A stretch of 64,000 nucleotides of DNA from Hofstenia miamia. Taxonomy: Eukaryota; Xenacoelomorpha; Acoela. The stretch spans positions 1,665,941 to 1,729,940 of the forward strand of contig SCFE01000059.1 in the NCBI GenBank assembly GCA_004352715.1, given 5' to 3'. A program made the translations under genes and the position numbers. Position 1 is the first letter of the stretch. The number at the start of each line of letters is the position of its first letter. A model generated the notes under the pieces. That model had not been told where the DNA came from. It did no database searches and saw nothing but the letters and a program-made list of their open reading frames with translations. This document shows, piece by piece, positions 32,106-45,576 of this stretch.

Positions 32106-33000
32106 GTAGTTTTTAGAATTGACTTCCTATAAATAGCGGTATACTACAGGGAGCTATTCTAGGCCCCCTACTCTTAATATTTGTATAAATATGAAACATC
32201 ATGCTAAAACCAGCCGCATCCAATATGCAGGTGATAGCTGTGTATTTTGTAGTGAAAAATCTGATGATAAGACTCCAAATAAAAGTGACTTGAGCTGTTA
32301 ATCTTTATGCAATTACTTTTCAATGCATAAATTACGCATTAATGCTAAGAAACTAAGTTTTGTTTACTTAACCCTCATAATGCTGAAAAGAATTGTCGGA
32401 AATAATTTGATAGTAAGATATCAAAATTCCCGAAATTTCATCTTATGAATATTTATGGGTTACTTTTAATCACATTTGTTATTTAATGAGCATGTTATAT
32501 TACTACAAAAGATAAGTGCTATTGTTATAAAAACTATAAGCCACGTTATAAACATTTAACAGAAAATGCAATTATACAATTTCTCTATCCATTGGTAATT
32601 TGCTATTTTAGTATTATATATTCAAACGTACGCGAAGAACTAATTAAAAAACTTGAAATAACATAAATACACCATTAATGTTAGTAAAAGAAATTATACT
32701 GTTTTGAAAAGATGTATTTACAAATCAATTCAAAATCCTCAAGATTAAATTCGAATATACACTGCCACTAAATTTTATAAAAATGCGAAATTACTTCCAC
32801 CTTATAATTGCATAAAGATCCCAGAATTTTCAAACAAGTGCAACGAAAAAACAAAAAGATTTACCATACCAAGCATAAATCTAATATCAAATAAAATTCT
32901 TTTATAAATAATGCAATAAGACTATGTAATAAATTCCTTCAAGAGATCGAATGTATTAAAATCCAAAATAATTTCACCAACGTGCTAAGGACTTAATTCT
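32106..33000 (+). pseudogene. LINE RT relic A, second part (motifs B and C)
   Basis: Reads LPINSGILQGAILGPLLLIF (motif B), QYAGDSCVFCSEKSDD (YADD position reads YAGD), SMHKLRINAKKLSF, and a C-terminal FLYPLVICYFSIIYSNVREE. Many stops. It probably continues the 30370-30910 copy. Confidence 0.65.
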
Positions 33001-33914
33001 CAAACAAAATTTCATCTGTGGAAAATCTTGGATAGGTTTCAAATTCTATAATATTGATTATACAGCAAAACAATAATATCCATAGTCTGAAAGTAAAATT
33101 TTCTTATGCATATTGCACGTGTATTTTAAATTGTGATCATATATCGACGCTAATTAGAGATTCAACAGTAAAATCTCTGAATATAGAATATCTTATCTTA
33201 ATGATTTAAGGCTTCAGGTTATCTTACCTTTACGACCTAATTAGTGATCATAATGATCATATTATTGTGCTTGTGTATTATAGTGTAGACAGTTGATTTT
33301 TGGATATTAATCCCAAATATGTTGCATTGCATCAATTTTAAATATTGGATATTCTATGGATGCATTCTTTAAATGGAGTTGTTTTACATATGTGAATGTT
33401 ATTGTATCCAATTGGGATTTGTTTGCCATCTTGCAAAGAGGTGAAGAATTTAATTTTACTTTGCAACCAGTAGTAGCACTAACAAGTAAAGAATTAACTT
33501 CATTTATTTTAGTAGTTTTGTTCATTATAAGTACCTTCAATATTTGCATAATAATGTTAGTCATTAACTTTTTAGAACCTATATGTATAGATTAGGCTCC
33601 TGGTTATTCACACATTTATTTTGAATCTGAATCCGAATTTTGAGTTTATTTTTTCGAATCGGAATCCCAATGTAATGGTATTAGACCAATTAGGAACAAA
33701 TGAAATTCAAAATTGTAAATTATAAATTTTATGTTGAATTTTTTCACCCAAATTAGGCAGCAACAAATCTGAAAATATTCACATTTGAATGATCCATAAA
33801 CAAGGAAATACATGTAAACAGGATTTGTAAAAATTCAAATCTGAAATATTTTTCGAATCTGAATCCTACGATTCACAGCTCCATTTGGTGGTGTGACCCA
33901 GACACAATTTCTTC

Positions 33915-34081
33915 CAGGCCTGGGCAATGTTTGCAAATGCACTGAGTAACAGAATAATTTCACTATAGTGTACAAATTCCGTATTTTGAAATCTAGTAAA
34001 CTAAAATTTTTTTGTGATGTAAAATAGACCTTTTTAAAAGATTTTTTAAGTTGGCTGTTAACAGCAAATTGGCCAACCCTG
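33915..34081. repeat. Possible hAT-type MITE
   Basis: CAGGCCTGGGCAATG at 33915 and TTGGCCAACCCTG ending at 34081 are roughly inverted. No matching 8-bp flanks were found, so support is weak. Confidence 0.25.
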
Positions 34082-34094
34082 GCGATGAATAATA

Positions 34095-34870
34095 TTGGAA
34101 AATACTATAAATTCGTCTGATTCGGTTAAAGACCTTGAAGTTTATATCTCCAAAAATCTGTCATGGAACAGCCATATCTCTAGCAAACTTAAATCAGCTA
34201 ATTATACATTTCTTTATCTTAAGCGCAATATTTCTTCTAACACTAATCTTCGAACAAAAATACACTTATATAACATTATGATAAAATCTAAACTGATCTA
34301 TGTTTCTCAAATCGGATATTGCAATTCTTCAAATCTTAACATACTTGAAAATCTTTACAGACGCTGTACAAAATGGATATTACCACTTGGAAATTATAAG
34401 GAAAAACTATTAAAACTGAACATATTGCCTACTTCTTTGTATTTAGAAATCTCAGATTTGCTGTACCTCAACAAACTTTTAAACCATAAAGTAGATTTAA
34501 ATTATAAAGATTTCATTGACATTTTCATTCCTCGCACTCAACAAAAGATCAACAAAAACACTTTTCACGTCAAAATATCTGAATAAAAAATATACAAGTA
34601 ATTTATTTTACCACAGAATTGTTAAAGTACCAAATTATGTGCATCTCCATACTGAGATTGATGTATTCGATTGTCCAAAAAAAGTTTCGAATTTTTTTCA
34701 TATTATTTCTCGAAATATTACAGCATTGCTAATCGTTGTTCTTTTCATCTTATATGCAATTGCTCTTGTTGCAAAGAAAAGAACTCTTATTTATTTTGTA
34801 CATAATTTTTATATATTTGTAACTTTCTTTTAGGAATTGAAGTCTTTTAATAAAAAAATAAAAAAAAATA
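34095..34870 (+). pseudogene. LINE ORF2 C-terminal fragment with 163-codon open frame
   Basis: The frame at 34095-34586 reads SVKDLEVYISKNLSWNSHIS, the standard post-RT LG(V/I).(I/F)...L.W..HI segment. LENLYRRCTKWILP and KLNILPTSLYLEI follow. After a frameshift it gives FYHRIVKVPNYVHLHTEI. The fragment ends in an A-rich tail near 34850-34870. The long open frame suggests recent insertion. It has lost the 5' part. Confidence 0.75.
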
Positions 34871-36476
34871 GCACAAAAATTTGTTGAAGCGCCAGACCGA
34901 TGTCTGAAGTTTGAAATTCAATGTAAGCACAAAATGGATTGCCTGACGAGTGACCAAAACAATACAAATATGTAAAAGCAACCACTAAAAGACAAATAAT
35001 ATATAATAAAATGAACAATAGTTATTAGTTTTTTGTAGGGATACCAATGTTCTGCAATAGATAATGAAATAATCAAATTTTTTCCACTAACAGAGGTGGC
35101 ATTATTTTATTGATTTATTCTAAACCGAAAGCATATATTTTTATATTTATGAATTTATGAAATACATAAATAAGAATGCAATAACTTCAATTAATTAGTT
35201 TTTTTGCGTTTGAAATTATTAAGATATCTAACCATAGGCTTTCAAATTCTTGAAATTTTGAACATCTTTTATTTACAGTTTTTAGATTTCTATCCTTGTG
35301 ATATATCTTAAGCCCATTTTATTATAAATGCTGTGATTATCTATTTTTAACCAAAATTCAGTTAAAGCTTGTAATTCCATCCTTTTTTCTAAATTAATCT
35401 TCATACGTATATACTTAATTTGATTAACTTTGGAAAGTAATATTTAGAAATTTGACTTTGTTTCCCTGTTGCTTTATATATTAATTTTCAATTAAATGTT
35501 AATATTATCTTTAATAGGTATTAATTTTTCTTATTGTAATATTTTTGTTTTTGTAATGATATTACACATTATAATTCAGAATAATTTTTTTTCACCATTC
35601 AACTGCAAATTTTGTATTAATTGTTAAAGAAAATGGAATCTTATAATGTTTGGAAATTGATATCTTTTGCTATGCTTACTAGTGGTTTTATCCTACTAAA
35701 CTAAAAATGTTTGAATCAGTATATTGTGGTGTTGACCCAAATTTGTGTGGCGGCTTAAAAACACCGGTTATCCTCCCTGTGTGGTGAGTTCGAAAACTGA
35801 AACAGAAATCAACGATATTTGTAACCGACACATCAAGTTATTGTACCATAAATAACTAAACAGTCTCTAGACTACTGATATGTTTAATGCTAGCTATATT
35901 ACTAACAAAAATGTTAAGCTAACAGAAAATTATGCGTGTTCAAGTTTGCGTTTCTAGATTTAAATGAACTACATGTAAATGAAATGAGGGGCTCTTGGTA
36001 TTGTATTTGGTATTGTATAGAGAAAAAGTTTGGTTTAGTTGAATTCAAATGAATTTAGTTACAAAATTAAGAACTGTATGCACTTCCAAATTATTTATTA
36101 GCTTAAAATTGACACCCAAATTATGCCTAGGCTTTTAAACACACGGGAAATGTTGCTGAAGCTGGCCAATAGTGGTCAGAGTTGTGAATCAAAATTGTGA
36201 GTTATTCTGTTAGTTAGATATAATTTTATTCGGTATTTTTGCATTTTGTCAATGAAATGGACTTACTTAAGCAATTTCAAGTTGCTAGCTGCATTCTAAA
36301 ATTTCTTTGCATTTCATGTTTGTGCATTCTCAATAATTGTAGAAGGCGTTGAAAATGCATGTTGCATTTAACATTAGTTTGTAGGAAGCGGCCAATCAAG
36401 CAAATATTAATTTTTTCAGCAAGTATCTAATAATTTTTCTAAACTATATTAATATTTCTGACACACTTTAAAATTG

Positions 36477-36522
<46 letters not shown>

Positions 36523-37230
36523 TGATATAATATGTTCATTTTTTATAAAATTGTAAAAACGTCATTAACAATCTATATGACAGACGTAATGTAAGCGGTG
36601 TATATAATAACACAGGAGTCGGTTTGACGTTCAGAGATTATAAACAGAATGCAATTACTATAATAGATGTCAATGCATGTTTCTGTATCTTTATAAAATC
36701 ATTTCTGTTTTTGGCATTTATGATTTCAAATGAGAGGGCATCTAGTAGGGGGAGGTGACAGGTGTCGACCTCGTAGTTACGCCACTGAAGATTCCAACAA
36801 ATGTTCAAATCAAACGTTATGTTTCTCAATTAGGAAATTTATGCAATTGAAATTGTCATTCACAGCAATCATTTGCTGTGTTTTGGTAGTGTGATTCTAA
36901 GCTAATATGTTTCTGCCTCCACGATTATTGAAAAGTGTTTTAGTCCATTTATTGATTTTGATGTAATTAGTAAGAAAGCCTAATAAAATTTATCCATGAA
37001 TACATTTGTAAATAAAACATAACATTGATAAAATGAAATTTTTACACCGGCATAATTTTTAGTAAAATGTGTTTAAAATTGTGTCAAGCATTCATGGTTT
37101 CAATACTTTTGTATTATATTGAAAAATAATTTAAGTATTTTCAATTGAACATTGGTCAATAATGGAGAATACAATTTTAGTTTAAGGTAGTTCATATGGA
37201 ATTGAAATATGAATTTTTTTGAATAAATTG
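34871..37230. other. Gene-free AT-rich stretch
   Basis: No convincing ORF or terminal repeat was seen. It contains a (TA)n run at 36480-36518. Confidence 0.5.
36480..36518. repeat. (TA)n microsatellite
   Basis: Uninterrupted alternating TA run of about 39 bp. Confidence 0.9.
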
Positions 37231-37236
37231 TAAATA

Positions 37237-37825
37237 CAGGGTGGTCGCTAGAAAAGCAGAAAATTTGAAGGTCAAATTAAATTATGAATAAAATGTGTGC
37301 TGAAGTCTGCATACAGACAATTCTGGTATAACAAAAAGATATCTGATCGGTTCTTTTGTAAAGATATTCGGAATGTACTGGGCGACCAAACATGGACATG
37401 GCAGCAGGATGGTGCCAGGGCTCACACAGCAAAGGCTTCAGTTTAATTTCTTCAGCAATCTACTCCTGATTTCATTAAACCGGAAGATTGCCCTTCCAAA
37501 AATCCAGACCTAAATGTCGTGGTTTATTGCATTTGGAACTTGTTATTAGCAGAGATTCAGAATTGTCGACGCGACATAAAATCTATTAATGATTTGAAAA
37601 CGAGCTTGGGGAAGCTTGAAACGATATTCCACAAGTTACCCTTAAAAACGCTACACAAGCTTGGATTTCTAGGTTAAGACACTGCTCTGAAGTTCACGGA
37701 AGGCATTTTGAACATCTATGAGTGTAATATAACATATGCCTTAAAAAACTTTGTAAAAGTTATTATTTGTAAAAATAAATAAATAGCAGTTTGACAAATT
37801 TTCTGCTTTTAGAGTGACCACCCTG
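37237..37825 (+). mobile_element. Tc1/mariner-superfamily element, internally decayed
   Basis: Ends CAGGGTGGTCGCTAGAAAAG (37237) and CTTTTAGAGTGACCACCCTG (to 37825) are inverted with a few mismatches, flanked by TA. The plus strand reads WTWQQDGARAHTAKASV (second catalytic Asp), then a stop, then KNPDLNVVVYCIWNLLLAEI (third-acid region) and SINDLKTSLGKLE. The N-terminal third is missing. 589 bp. Confidence 0.85.
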
Positions 37826-40300
37826 TATATTGTACAAAACTAGTTTTTAGTTTTCAATGAATTTCAGGTTAGAAGCTTAATAAAAAAATTAATTCAAATG
37901 AAATTAATTGATTTTTCAATTTTGAATATGAGCAAATGAATATGTGAACCAAATGGAACTGTGTTATGGTGACAAAGGTACTTTGTAGAAGAATTTAATT
38001 TCTATGTTGCAAAAAATTTTATCATTGCCTTCTTTATCTGGAACTTTGTTTGAATCAGGTTATCTGTGCAATGATTGTCAAAGATATCCTTACACATAAA
38101 ATTGATGCATAATTTAAATTTTTATTCAATACACCTGCCAATTAGACTCAAGCAAACAATCAGTAAATTTGAAAACTGCTAATTTGCACAAATCAAAAGA
38201 AAAGATTCAAACACATCATTTTAATTGCAAATAATGAAAATAGTTCTGATGATGCTGAAAGAAATGCCGATAATGATACAAATCAAGGCCCTTTATAATT
38301 TGAAGACTCAGAATCTATCATCGGTTGTTCTGATAGAACAATGCGCACAGAACTATATAGTTATCAAAATGACGATGTCCCCTAATTCTGGAAAAATAAA
38401 ATACATGAAAAACAATTTCACTAATTATGACTTAAGTATTGACCAGATGGGAAAACTAAGTACATGAATGGATTTGTAAGAACCAAATGGAGGTAGAAAT
38501 ATTAATTTAAGTTAAATAACAAGCTTTGTATGACTTGTGAAAAAATATTTGTTTTATTGTGTGTACATGCAAAAATTCACCTATAAATACCAAGTAAAAT
38601 TTTTTAATATATAGTTGTAAATATTGAAAACCACTAAATATAGCAATGCCAAATATGTGTGAGCAATAAACCACATAACGTATTTCAAGTTTAATAATAT
38701 TGTTTCTAAGTCATAAAACATTTTTTTTTGTTCTTGGCTATACTACATTTTTACATCATAAATGAATTTTGATTTGTGCTCATGAGTTAAGTTTCAATGT
38801 ATAATGTTTGAAAAGGAATATTTAGAGATAATAAAACTCGTACATCATTCTATATAAGTTATACTTTATAGATAACGTGACCAGAACTATTAGATGACCG
38901 ATAAGTAAATATCAAAAAATCCTCAAGATATGCAACTGTGCTTTCTCATTAAAGTTGCTTATGTAATCTAAGGGATTTACGTTATGATTTCGAAGATTTA
39001 ATACGTCAATTTTTCATGTCAGACGATTCTTCTGTTTAATTCAATTTGACACATTCTAATCTGATATTAATTGATTAATGAATGCAGAAAGCAGCATATT
39101 TGGCCTTAATAATCTGATATTTCAACTATAAAATTGTTAAATTTGTTGAAAACTATGTTTGCTAATTACAAAATTTCGTTTATAACCTCATGTTTGGTGT
39201 GCGAAATAGTATCTAATAATCAGTAAAAATTGTGTTTTAGTTTTGCTGAATTATATAATTTGAAAATATTTTTTCTCCATTTTTAAAATTATAATTTGAA
39301 AATATTCTGGTAGTTGTTATCCGGTTCACATTCAGCAAGTCCTGCTGTTGATGCAGTAAAACATAGTCCAGAAAGAACTTATCGCTATACACCCCCAAAT
39401 GTACCTTTAAAATAATTGTAATCTTACGCCAAATTGGTCCCCTATATTTCATCAATTCATCATTAATCTTACATTCGAGCCTTCTACATATTCCAAAATT
39501 ATGAATGCATGATTATTTATTACCATAAAACACGTAAAGCTTTGATACAAGTTCATAATCGAAAAGGTTAGAACTGCAGATTGTGTGGTAAAAAAAACAA
39601 GTTTCAAAATCTAGAGTAATTATTTTAAATGTGGTCATTTTATTTGTTTTTTATGTTTTGTTCTTTTATTACATCCATTGCATCTAAAATTTCATTGGAT
39701 ATAAATATGTTTAGTGAAACGTTATATTCGATTGTTCTCGTATTTTCATTAAGAGATGTCAAATGCAGTCATTCACTGAAATATAATCAATACATCACAA
39801 TAGATTTCACTTTACTAAGTTATTCGTAGTTGTGTATAAAATTTCTAAGAATATAACAAATATTTTTTAAATTAGTAATGAATAATTTTATCTTAGTGCA
39901 GCTGAATAATTTTGGGGCAAATAACTTCGAAATACCTTTTATTATTAACACAAATATTTCGTTTTGAAAAAATGAAAAATTGTGTCAAAATTCCAATACA
40001 TGTCGCAGATTGTTGATTTAAAGGAATAATATACAAAATTTCAATTACAGAACAAAGACTCGTATATTTTATTACGAAAAAAATACCGATGCTAAGCCTA
40101 TGGAAACATTCACAAAGTGACATCAAGCTTAAGCGAAAAATAGAGTTTAATTTATTGGTGGAGATTGTGAAAGCATTTGAATCACATACTGTGAGAAAAT
40201 TCAAACGCACTCTGATAGGGGGCGTCATCTCAGATTCACCGTTAGATGCCTTACTGAAATCAGGAAAAAGTTGCTATCAGTAAAGTTATAAACTCATCTG
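37826..40300. other. Gene-free AT-rich stretch
   Basis: Short ORFs only: 80 codons at 38225-38467 (+), 111 at 39893-40228 (-) and 64 at 40089-40283 (+). None has a recognisable motif. The last may be part of the LINE that follows. Confidence 0.4.
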
Positions 40301-40329
40301 ACCTAAAAATTAAGAATTTGGAACTGTAT

Positions 40330-40900
40330 GACGGAGGTGTAGAAGCTATTGTTACAAAGTGAATATTACACACTGATTAGTTTACTGTATGTCAATGCAA
40401 AATCAATCAAAAATAAAATTGATGAATTGAGAGCGTTTACTTGTAGTTACAAACTCAATATAATTACTATTAGTGAAACTGTGAATTGATACTGCTAAAA
40501 GACAAAAATTGAATCTGAAATTTCTGGTTCTCTAGTCTCCTCTACTCAGACATGATCAATTAAATAAAACGTTGTGGTTTTGTCTCAATACCACTTCTGT
40601 AGAATTAAGGTCCACCACCCTATTGAATTTATTTTTGGTGGATATTGTTTATGACTATCTAGAAGAAATCAGCGATCAATTCAATCTTATTTATAAAGTT
40701 GATAAGCCCCCGGTAGAGCACACCATAAAGTTTATGTTATTAACCCCAAATGTGGCATCACTACAGTATAAAACTGGAGAAAGAACTAAATCGATTAATG
40801 CTTTAAGGTTATTAACAATCTTGGTCGGTTATTCATTTATCATGAACCTCATTTCAAACAGAAAAGTTGAAGACACCATTAACTAAAATGTTAATTGGAA
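40330..40900 (+). pseudogene. LINE endonuclease-domain relic
   Basis: Near 40380-40485 a frame reads LLYVNAKSIKNKIDELRAFT and then NIITISETV, the N-terminus of an APE-type LINE endonuclease (LN.RSL..KI.EL......DI..ITET). The 40572-40886 frame reads LVDIVYDYLEEISDQF, then EHTIKFML, matching its end (LDLV...........SDH..I.F). No RT follows. Confidence 0.6.
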
Positions 40901-41119
40901 AACAAATGCATACATTGATGGTAATTATAAACTTGGTAATTACTTTCAGAAGAAATTAGAATGAAAAATTGAATATTTTAAGAAAAACTATTATCCATAC
41001 AATAATCTCTACAAGAAACGGTGGAACGCTGTGGTGTGGTCTTTAAACATTTCTACAAATGCTCCATAGCCCTAAAAACCCATTCAGAAATATGAATATT
41101 TTCTTACGAAGATAAAAAT

Positions 41120-41350
41120 AGCCATTGTTGCAGTATGCCGCAGTAAAATGTCATTTATTGCAGTGGTTGGCGGTAAAAAAACGGACATTGCGGTGGCTAG
41201 CGGTAAAGTTTTTTTTCTCTGCGGTGGCAATAATTTTAAAAAAACTTTGTACCGCGCTCATCTCTAGTCCCGGTCTCGCACTGATTCTGTATCAAGGTGT
41301 GTTTGTGTTTCCGGTACCGCTACCAGTCTGTGGATCTGGTATCGGCATCA
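41120..41350. repeat. Locally GC-rich degenerate GCGGT repeat patch
   Basis: TTGCAGTGGTTGGCGGTAAA, TTGCGGTGGCTAGCGGTAAA and TCTGCGGTGGCAATAA follow one another. Then comes ACCGCGCTCATCTCTAGTCC. This pattern looks like the end of a MITE-type repeat. It contrasts sharply with the AT-rich surroundings. Confidence 0.4.
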
Positions 41351-42407
41351 GGTCAATTTCCTCAGGATTTTATTGATTATGCCATCATCATTGTTTTGTG
41401 AAATCTGGAGGATGAAAAAGACATTAATAGATGGACTATAAACTATTATTAATTGGCATTGTTGGTCGGTCAATCTTTAGCATTAATTTTTTCTGTGACA
41501 TCCAGTAATTATAATTTCAAATTATTCAAGTATAGGAAAGGAAGTCTAGAACGGAGGTTTAATATCAATAATATTGAATCTCATGATTCTTAGCAAATCA
41601 GTAATTTGAGAATTTAATTATCTTAGCTGATTATTTAAGTTCTATGTAGGAATGAAGTTGCATTTTTATAGGTTTAGGATCGAAACCTCTGCCAAGTAAA
41701 CAAAACACTAAAATGAGGAAGATGATGCATCTAATATTACTAGGTTTTTTATAGAATGGGTATTCTTTTTTAAACTGACCAATTAGTGCAAAATAGTGTT
41801 AATAATTTCAGAGTTTTTCAAAAAAAATTGATACAAAAATGATAAAATTTTATAAATTTATTAAATTCAGTAATAATGTGAATATATTTTGAACATCATA
41901 TACAATATGTGATATAGCAAATTTAATATGTTGAAAAAAATTAGCAGATGGGGATGGACTTCAGATGTCTCCCTAGCTTAGATCCACCAATTCTCAGAAT
42001 CGGAAATAGAAAATTTATAGTTTTTTTAAAACATGCTGATATTCTTGTCCGTGTTCATCTTAACATATTTATAGAAAAAAATCAATCAATCACAACAATG
42101 GTGACTAAGGTAACCTACACCATGTTGGTTGAATGATGCTTTATTGTTGTTGAGTGGTAGCAGGGTTGAATATTGATAAATCTACACGGGTACCTTGGAA
42201 GGGGCTTCATGGGGTCTGAGCACCCTCCATATAAAATCATATACTCCAAGAGGGCCAGTAAAAATCCTGCCAATTTCCACTCATTAGGAAAGATTTTTAG
42301 TTCAGTTATATAAATTTTGAATACGATTTCAAGGGTTATTACATTTATGTATCGACATTGTTTTTAGAATTCTTAATACTGATACAAATTTAATACAATT
42401 TTGTAAA

Positions 42408-42541
42408 TATATATATATATATANNNNNNNNNNNNNNNNNNNNNNNNNNNNNNNNNNNNNNNNNNNNNNNNNNNNNNNNNNNNNNNNNNNNNNNNNNNNN
42501 NNNNNNNNNNNNNNNNNNNNNNNNNTATATATATATATATA
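42408..42541. repeat. (TA)n microsatellite containing a 102-N assembly gap
   Basis: TA units flank an N run at 42424-42525. Its true length is unknown. ORFs drawn across it are artefacts. Confidence 0.95.
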
Positions 42542-43899
42542 TTAAAAATAAGAAAAAACAATAAATACTAAATATATTAAAAGTGGTGTTGGTACTACGA
42601 TACCTAATTTATGCCCTTGATTCCTACTTCTACTACATCGATTCTGTTTGTTATACTGCTACTACTACTATCACCATCTTATCAAAATTATCTCATCATT
42701 CTCATCATAGTTTGGCAATGACAGTGGCTGACATATAGGACGCATCGCAAAAAGCCCCATAATAAGGTTTTTAAATTTGATTTATAACGACAATAACAAC
42801 TAGACTTTTTTGTTGTCCTTGGTATAAAATAATTAAAAAAATTATGAAAAGCATTAAAAAAATTAATTAATTTGTTTATTAATTTGTTAATGTCTGAAAT
42901 GTCATCTTTCTGATAATTCTGGTAATTTATATAGTATCTTTTAAATATTATACTGAAAATCATTTAAATAATTTAAAATATATTGTCATATATAACTGCG
43001 CTACCTACCACAAAAGCAAGTATACCAGCACTCCTACAGGGCCTCAAGCAAATGCCTAGAGTATTGAGAATGTCTGATATGTTGTGTCATTAACTTACTC
43101 AACTGCATAAAATTAAACATTGTACAGCTATTTTATTCCATACAAAGTGCCAGTGCCATTGAACACTTTGATTGTAAATTATATAGTATTTGAGAAATAT
43201 CTTAACTGCGTTGACTTCATTAGGTGCAGATGGAAAGCAATAACAGGGACGTGGCAAGTCACAAACCTCTGGGGGACTAAAATAGCTCATAGTTATGAAT
43301 CCATGACTTTCTTGAGTCCTTTATTTCATCTGTCATAGTTGATAAAATTTTTAGTATTATTTGGAAAAATGTGAGGAATTATTTAAGTTTCTCATAAGGT
43401 AGCAAGGATCTGTATTTTTTAGGTATAAACTGGATATCATGCATTATGATTATGCTTAAATTTTAAGAAAGAATGCTTTCTTTAAAACATTTGCTTGCTG
43501 TATCACAGGAATGTTTAGCAAAAAACAGTAAACCCGCATTAACTTTGCTTTTTACGCTAGCATACATGTGTGACACTAGGTATCCGTGGTATAATTGGTG
43601 GCAAGACTAACCGTAATATCAGGTTGCTCGTCTTGATGGTTGTAACAAATTTTGCATCTTTTTTTATTCTTCTTTTTCTTCGACTTGGACCGAGAGTTGC
43701 CATAGCCTCAGACTCGACACTCACTACCGCAATGACAACGGATTTTCTAGAATAAAATAGTACAACAAGTATAAATTCTTGTGGTGAATTATTGACTTCA
43801 TCAATAAAAATGTGTTTCATTTGTTGGATAATTGATGGATTACCTCAATATACCAGTGAGGTTAACAATGCTTAACAGAAATTCAGTAAATCAAGAAGC
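42542..43899. other. Gene-free stretch
   Basis: Overlapping opposite-strand ORFs at 43557-43820 (87 and 61 codons) have no recognisable domain. Nothing else was supported. Confidence 0.4.
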
Positions 43900-44820
43900 A
43901 AAACAGGACACAAAGGATGGAAAGCAGTTAACAAGCTTAAAAGAAACAAAAGAAACTCCGGGATAAACAGCATTATCGTGTCTTTTGCTTCGTAGAGAAG
44001 CTAGCTGACAATCTCGAAGACATCACTGCAATTCGGGATAGCAAATCATGCTTTTAATCTATTGAAGATGATGCCTATCGTGCAAGATCGTCCACCTGTG
44101 CAGCTCTCATTGTTCTCTTGAATAACATCACCGAATTTCTAGACGATCCCGACGATCTTGGAGTCATCTTGCAATCATTCGATTTCAGCAAAGCGTTTGA
44201 TACAATTACACACAACAAATTACAACTTAGCAACCTAAACTTACCATAGGAATTTGTCAAACTCATTTCTAATTATCTGTCAGACCATACCTTCCACGTT
44301 AAATTCGGCGTCCAGCTCAGCAGCCGCAGTAGCATATTCCGTGGAGTTCCACAAGGGTCGCTTTTAAGACCCGTCCTATTTCTGCTATATGTGGAAGACC
44401 TCCAGTGTTTAACGCCTAATAATATCCTGATGAAATATGCGGACGATCCTATGCCTTACGCCAGTCCGCCAAGTATGACAATATTCAACGCTTTTGCTAT
44501 GACAATGACGTCCTTTTGAACAAATCTAAATGCAAGCAGATGATTTTCAGAGACAAAGATGACGTTTTACATGAAATCTCCATCGTTAGTTCCTTAAAAT
44601 GTCTGTGTGTAATAGTATCACGCGATCTAAAGTGGAACGATCATGTCAGCTACATTACGAGGACAGCCTCTCAAACACTATACCATCTTAGAACACTGAA
44701 AAGCTGTTGTGATAGCATTACAATGAATATCATATTTCTCAGCACCATTGTTAGCATTCTAGATTACTGCTCACCTGCATTCACTGTGCTACCTGATTAC
44801 CTAAACCTATTTTAATAACT
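43900..44820 (+). pseudogene. LINE RT relic with readable active site
   Basis: Frames read AYRARSSTCAALIVLLNNIT, then ILQSFDFSKAFDTITHNKL (motif A), FRGVPQGSLLRPVLFLLYVE (motif B) and ILMKYADDPMPYA (intact YADD). A shifted 99-codon frame at 44516-44812 reads KCKQMIFRDKDDV and SRDLKWNDHVSYI, ending in SILDYCSPAF. A few frameshifts and one stop mean it is inactive but young. Confidence 0.8.
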
Positions 44821-45490
44821 AATGGCTGTATATTTTCTTTTGTTTTATAAATATACGATTCTTTCTTTTTTTCTAAACACGTAATTTCAAATGTCCTCAG
44901 TGGAAGTCATCGTAGGGTTTAAGTCTGGCAACCTTGAAGCGACTGTACCTTATGAACTTAAACAATAAAACGCAAGCTACTTTGAATTCCAACAAAAAAA
45001 TAATAGGCAAAAGCAATCAGTATGTGACACGAAACCTAATGGCCTTCTGCATCTTTTCGTCTATTGCATCTTTTAAAGTACTACAAAATTGAAAAATGTG
45101 AAAAAATTCAAAACTTGTTTGATTTTATAACTAACCTGCTTAAGAACCACACTGATGCACGATGATATTGAAATGTAGTATATAAACAAATTTTGAGATA
45201 CAATAAAGTTGTTTTATAACAGACCAATTGATTATCAATATGTATAATTATAATTGAGAAAAAGATATATGCCCCAGATTAAATTCGGTAAAATGTAGTG
45301 TCACATTATGATAAACAAGATGTATTACATTTAAATTTTAACAAAGAATTTGCAACAAATGTTAAATTTATATTAACTAACTAATGCAAACTGTTGAAGT
45401 TATTAATCATGTAGTAGCTTAGGGATTAAAATTTGTCATGATTTGCCCTGTTTCAAAAAATGTCCTGATTTGTCCTGTCCTGTCTCAATC

Positions 45491-45576
<86 letters not shown>

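Noticed and set aside
42373-42561. 62-codon minus-strand ORF across the gap
   Set aside because: More than half is the N gap and the rest is (TA)n read as Tyr/Ile repeats.
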